Below are positions 60,494-64,000 of a DNA stretch of 64,000 nt, piece after piece. Source of the DNA: Streptomyces roseifaciens (GTDB lineage Bacteria; Actinomycetota; Actinomycetes; Streptomycetales; Streptomycetaceae); NCBI RefSeq assembly GCF_001445655.1, contig NZ_LNBE01000004.1:1364001-1428000 (forward strand). The letters are read 5' to 3'. Each line of letters begins with the position of its first letter. Within the stretch, counting starts at the first letter, position 1. Position numbers and translations under genes: made by a program. The notes below the pieces were generated by a model that worked only from the letters and a program-made list of their open reading frames with translations, did no database searches and had not been told where the DNA came from.

Positions 60494-61716
60494 TGCACCG
60501 GCCGACCGAGCCCTCACGCCACCCCCGGCACACCCCGCCCGGCGGCCCCCCTCCCGGAACCGCCGACCCCGCCGTCCTCGCGGCCCTCCTCGCCCGCCAC
60601 GGCTGGCGCCGCCGCGGCGCGGCAGCAGGCACGTACAGCCGCTGGACGCCCCCCGACGCCGCCGACGCCCGCGGGCGCACCAGCCTGCTCGTCCCCGACA
60701 GCCGCGCCTACCCCGACAGCGCCGACCTCGTCGCCGAGGCGCTCGCCGCGCTGCAGCACAGCCCCGCCCCCTCCGCACGTGACGTCCTCATCGCCCTGCA
60801 CACCCCCGTCGACGAGATCCAATGGCAGCGGGACACCCCCGAACCCGAGGCGCCCGCAGCCGCCTGGGCCGCCCAGGAACAGCTGCGCGCCGGCGCCCGC
60901 GCCCTGCTCCTCGCCGCCGCCCTGACCGCGCGCGGCACGGCCGGCTACCACGGCGCCCGCCACCGCCGGCACGCCGAGACCGCGCTCGGCCGCCTGCTGA
61001 CCGGCACCGCCGCGGGCGGCCGGGAGCTGACCACCTTCCTGCCCGTCGGCACGGGCGCGGCTCCCGGCCCCGACGGCAGGCCGGTCACCACCGCACTCCT
61101 CCGCGCCCTCTACGCCGCCCGCGACGCCACCGACCGCCAGCGGGCCACCGGCGCGCCCGACGCCTTCGGGCCGGCCGTCGAGGCGGGCGTCTGCCAGGAG
61201 CTGACCGAAGCGATCGGCGAGCTCGTCCGCGGCTCCGAGGGCATCCGCATCACCCTGCACTGGGCCCCCGCGGCGGGCCCGCCCGACGGCTTCGCCGCCC
61301 GCCCCGAGCCGGTCGCGTTCACCCCCGGCGACCTCCCCGTGCTCCGCGAGGCCGGGGCCCGCTACATCCGGGACGAGCCGCCCGTCACCGTGCAGCTCAC
61401 CGGAGTGGTCGTCCGCATGCGCCGCGAGGACCGGGGCGGGCCCGGAACCGTACGGCTGAGGATCCTCGCCGGCGTGGACGTGCCCCAGGTCCGCGCCACC
61501 CTCGACGAGGACGACTACCGGATCGCCGGCCACGCCCACCTCCTCGGCATGCCCGTCCGCATGAGCGGCCGCCTGGAGAGCAGCGGCGGCTTCCGGCGCC
61601 TGGCCGACGCCCGCGACGTCATGCCCGTACGGGTCGACGACGGCGAGCGGGACCGCCTGCTGAAGTCGCTGCACGAGAACATCGACTTCTTCGAGGAGGC
61701 GTGCGGCGGCGAATGA
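60493..61716 (+). CDS. Hypothetical protein coupled to DUF4365
   Basis: The 407-residue protein has no family I recognise. A Pro-rich N terminus (1-25) is followed by a helical region and a 180-residue C-terminal part with beta-strand character (GPGTVRLRILAGVDVPQVRA, then YRIAGHAHLLGMPVRMSGRL). That last segment resembles an OB-like or nucleic-acid-binding fold, but this is inference. It overlaps the DUF4365 stop by one base. A third gene in the unit is not seen; thrS follows with its own promoter. Confidence 0.7.
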   Translation: MHRPTEPSRHPRHTPPGGPPPGTADPAVLAALLARHGWRRRGAAAGTYSRWTPPDAADARGRTSLLVPDSRAYPDSADLVAEALAALQHSPAPSARDVLIALHTPVDEIQWQRDTPEPEAPAAAWAAQEQLRAGARALLLAAALTARGTAGYHGARHRRHAETALGRLLTGTAAGGRELTTFLPVGTGAAPGPDGRPVTTALLRALYAARDATDRQRATGAPDAFGPAVEAGVCQELTEAIGELVRGSEGIRITLHWAPAAGPPDGFAARPEPVAFTPGDLPVLREAGARYIRDEPPVTVQLTGVVVRMRREDRGGPGTVRLRILAGVDVPQVRATLDEDDYRIAGHAHLLGMPVRMSGRLESSGGFRRLADARDVMPVRVDDGERDRLLKSLHENIDFFEEACGGE

Positions 61717-61827
61717 AACCGCGCCCTCCCCGGTCGCCCGGGAAACCGTTTCGCGACCAGGCTGCCGGTCTCGGTACGATTCAGGCGCGCAGTGACCGCT
61801 GTGCACCCCATACGTCAGGAGAGACCG

Positions 61828-63804
61828 GTGTCAGACGTCCGTGTGATCATCCAACGCGATTCCGAGCGGGAAGAGCGCGTGGTGACGACGGGCACTACGG
61901 CTGCCGACCTCTTCGCCGGTGAGCGCACCGTCGTCGCCGCGCGCGTCGCGGGCGAGCTCAAGGACCTCGCGTACGTCGTCGCCGACGGCGAGGAGATCGA
62001 GGCCGTCGAGGTCTCCTCCAAGGACGGCCTCGACATCCTGCGCCACTCGACCGCGCACGTCATGGCCCAGGCCGTGCAGGAGCTCTTCCCCGAGGCCAAG
62101 CTGGGCATCGGCCCGCCGGTCAAGGACGGCTTCTACTACGACTTCGACGTCGAGAAGCCCTTCACCCCCGATGACCTCAAGGCCATCGAGAAGAAGATGC
62201 AGGAGATCCAGAAGCGTGGCCAGCGCTTCTCGCGCCGCGTGGTCACCGACGAGGAGGCCCGCGACGAGCTCGCGGCCGAGCCGTACAAGCTGGAGCTGAT
62301 CGGCCTCAAGGGCTCCGCCTCGCACGACGACGGCGCGGACGTCGAGGTCGGCGCCGGCGAGCTGACGATCTACGACAACCTGGACCCGAAGACCGGCGAC
62401 CTGTGCTGGAAGGACCTCTGCCGCGGTCCGCACCTGCCCACCACCCGTGTCATCCCGGCGTTCAAGCTGATGCGCAACGCCGCCGCGTACTGGCGCGGCA
62501 GCGAGAAGAACCCGATGCTCCAGCGCATCTACGGCACCGCGTGGCCGTCGAAGGACGAGCTGAAGGCGCACCTGGACTTCCTGGCCGAGGCCGAGAAGCG
62601 CGACCACCGCCGCCTCGGCTCGGAGCTGGACCTCTTCTCCATCCCGGAGCAGATCGGCTCGGGCCTGGCCGTCTTCCACCCCAAGGGCGGCATCATCCGC
62701 CGGGTCATGGAGGACTACTCCCGCAAGCGGCACGAGGAAGAGGGGTACGAGTTCGTCTACACCCCCCACGCCACCAAGGGGAAGCTCTTCGAGACCTCGG
62801 GCCACCTGGACTGGTACGCCGACGGCATGTACCCGCCCATGCAGCTCGACGAGGGCGTGGACTACTACCTCAAGCCCATGAACTGCCCGATGCACAACCT
62901 GATCTTCGACGCCCGGGGACGCTCGTACCGCGAGCTGCCGCTGCGGCTGTTCGAGTTCGGGACCGTGTACCGGTACGAGAAGTCGGGCGTCGTGCACGGC
63001 CTCACCCGCGCCCGCGGCTTCACGCAGGACGACGCGCACATCTACTGCACCCGCGAGCAGATGGGCGAGGAGCTGGACCGGACCCTCACCTTCGTCCTGG
63101 ACCTGCTGCGCGACTACGGCCTGAACGACTTCTACCTGGAGCTGTCCACCAAGGACCCGGAGAAGTTCGTCGGCTCGGACGAGGCCTGGGAGGAGGCCAC
63201 CGAGACGCTGCGCAAGGTGGCCGAGAAGCAGGGCCTGGAGCTCGTCGCCGACCCGGGCGGCGCGGCGTTCTACGGCCCGAAGATCTCCGTCCAGGCCAAG
63301 GACGCGATCGGCCGCACCTGGCAGATGTCGACCATCCAGCTCGACTTCAACCTGCCGGAGCGCTTCGACCTGCAGTACACCTCGGCGGACGGCTCGCGCC
63401 AGCAGCCGGTCATGATCCACCGCGCGCTGTTCGGCTCGATCGAGCGCTTCTTCGCGGTGCTCCTGGAGCACTACGCGGGTGCCTTCCCGGCGTGGCTGGC
63501 CCCGGTGCAGGCGGTCGGCATCCCGATCGGCGACGCCCACGTCGAGTACCTGCAGGAGTTCGCGGCCGACGCGAAGAAGAAGGGCCTGCGGGTCGAGGTG
63601 GACGCCTCCTCGGACCGTATGCAGAAGAAGATCAGGAACCACCAGAAGCTCAAGGTTCCGTTCATGATCATCGTCGGTGACGAGGACATGGCGGCCGGCA
63701 CGGTGTCCTTCCGCTACCGCGACGGTTCGCAGAAGAACGGCATCCCGCGCGCCGAGGCGCTGGCCGAGATCCTCAAGGTCGTCGAGGACCGCGTCCAGGT
63801 CTGA
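61828..63804 (+). CDS. thrS: Threonyl-tRNA synthetase
   Basis: The 658-residue class II synthetase has a TGS domain (about 1-65) and an editing SAD domain ([21 protein letters not shown]). The catalytic core has the zinc cysteine in PMNCPMH, and the anticodon-binding domain spans about 555-658. It charges tRNA-Thr and edits Ser-tRNA-Thr. GTG with AGGAGAG 4 nt before it is chosen. TACGAT at 61775-61780 is a likely -10. A perfect terminator follows. Confidence 0.97.
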   Translation: MSDVRVIIQRDSEREERVVTTGTTAADLFAGERTVVAARVAGELKDLAYVVADGEEIEAVEVSSKDGLDILRHSTAHVMAQAVQELFPEAKLGIGPPVKDGFYYDFDVEKPFTPDDLKAIEKKMQEIQKRGQRFSRRVVTDEEARDELAAEPYKLELIGLKGSASHDDGADVEVGAGELTIYDNLDPKTGDLCWKDLCRGPHLPTTRVIPAFKLMRNAAAYWRGSEKNPMLQRIYGTAWPSKDELKAHLDFLAEAEKRDHRRLGSELDLFSIPEQIGSGLAVFHPKGGIIRRVMEDYSRKRHEEEGYEFVYTPHATKGKLFETSGHLDWYADGMYPPMQLDEGVDYYLKPMNCPMHNLIFDARGRSYRELPLRLFEFGTVYRYEKSGVVHGLTRARGFTQDDAHIYCTREQMGEELDRTLTFVLDLLRDYGLNDFYLELSTKDPEKFVGSDEAWEEATETLRKVAEKQGLELVADPGGAAFYGPKISVQAKDAIGRTWQMSTIQLDFNLPERFDLQYTSADGSRQQPVMIHRALFGSIERFFAVLLEHYAGAFPAWLAPVQAVGIPIGDAHVEYLQEFAADAKKKGLRVEVDASSDRMQKKIRNHQKLKVPFMIIVGDEDMAAGTVSFRYRDGSQKNGIPRAEALAEILKVVEDRVQV

Positions 63805-63824
63805 CCCGGGAATCAGGGACGAAC

Positions 63825-63857
63825 GGGCCCCGGAGCGTCGACGGCGCTCCGGGGCCC
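63825..63857 (+). terminator. Terminator of thrS
   Basis: A perfect 13-bp stem (63825-63837 with 63845-63857) with a 7-nt loop. The -10 box of the next gene begins two bases after it. Confidence 0.85.
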
Positions 63858-63871
63858 ATATGCTGCACAGC

Positions 63872-64000
63872 ATGACGAGTGAGCCGGAGCAGCAGATCGG
63901 AGTCGGGGCGCCGGACGCGTTCCAGCGACTGTGGACGCCCCACCGGATGGCGTACATCCAAGGCGAGAACAAGCCGACCGGGCCGGGGTCCGGTGACGGG
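63872..64000 (+). CDS. HIT-family hydrolase, N-terminal part (cut by window end)
   Basis: The first 43 codons are present, including FQRLWTPHRMAYIQGEN, the typical N terminus of actinobacterial HIT/Ap4A-phosphorylase-like proteins that follow thrS. The catalytic HxHxH region lies beyond the window. TATGCT (63859-63864) is 7 nt before the ATG, so the mRNA is probably leaderless; an ATG 12 nt upstream is an alternative. Confidence 0.8.
   Translation, partial: MTSEPEQQIGVGAPDAFQRLWTPHRMAYIQGENKPTGPGSGDG

Overview
The window is a core-chromosome segment of a Streptomyces, or a very close relative. The base composition is strongly GC-rich with GC-rich third codon positions, and GTG starts are common. 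Many genes have no ribosome-binding site and a -10 element only 6-8 nt before the start codon. The window also holds an SsgB sporulation regulator of exactly 137 residues, a BluB-CobT fusion, and Streptomyces-type TPR and SpoIIE-phosphatase regulators. I see no prophage, IS element, integrase or CRISPR array.

Layout. 1-2.6 kb: end of pheS and all of pheT, closed by a strong terminator. 2.9-6.2 kb: SpoIIE-type phosphatase, TPR regulator, NUDIX hydrolase and a small coiled-coil membrane protein. 6.4-9.1 kb: 3-hydroxybutyryl-CoA dehydrogenase, a Tat-exported GH10-like hydrolase and a DUF1918 protein. 9.2-14.4 kb: two divergent regulator/EamA-exporter pairs (MocR and MarR), an S4 RNA-binding protein and an NAD(P)-binding protein. 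14.6-18.9 kb: monomeric isocitrate dehydrogenase, a SMI1/KNR4 protein and a GtrA protein. 19.0-28.6 kb: arginine biosynthesis (argC-sORF-argJ-argB-argD, argR, then argG and argH), with an amidohydrolase and tRNA-Pro in between. 28.6-35.2 kb: a TetR/MFS pair with an elaborate operator, a lipase, an acyltransferase, a PHO-box-controlled glycerophosphodiesterase, a sigma-like protein and a GNAT enzyme. 35.2-39.5 kb: two small membrane proteins and the metNIQ methionine ABC importer, preceded by a Cys/Met-rich leader ORF. 39.6-49.1 kb: a GNAT enzyme, cobalamin genes (cobL, bluB-cobT, cobA/cysG) and an SpoU-family rRNA methyltransferase. 49.2-51.4 kb: a Ser/Thr kinase broken near a perfect 108-bp palindrome, and a 72-residue membrane protein. 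51.6-51.9 kb: tRNA Val-Cys-Gly cluster. 52.0-57.4 kb: pabB-pabC, a double-GNAT protein, a DsbA-like oxidoreductase, small membrane and CGNR proteins, and ssgB. 57.6-64 kb: a TIGR02611 membrane protein, two identical tRNA-Val(CAC) genes around an SRPBCC gene, a DEDDh exonuclease, a DUF4365 gene pair, thrS and the start of a HIT-family gene.

How the genes work together. ArgR probably controls argC-D and argG through ARG boxes over both promoters. metNIQ appears to be controlled through translation of its Cys/Met leader ORF. cobA/cysG, cobL and bluB-cobT contribute early, middle and lower-ligand steps of cobalamin synthesis. pabB-pabC supply p-aminobenzoate for folate. Several exporters sit with divergent or coupled dedicated repressors. 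The features most worth a second look are the zero-spacer palindrome with the kinase frame break, the coupled sORF between argC and argJ, the met leader ORF, the mini-ORF before bluB-cobT, the 20-bp-phased TetR operator, and the paired palindromes upstream of argC.
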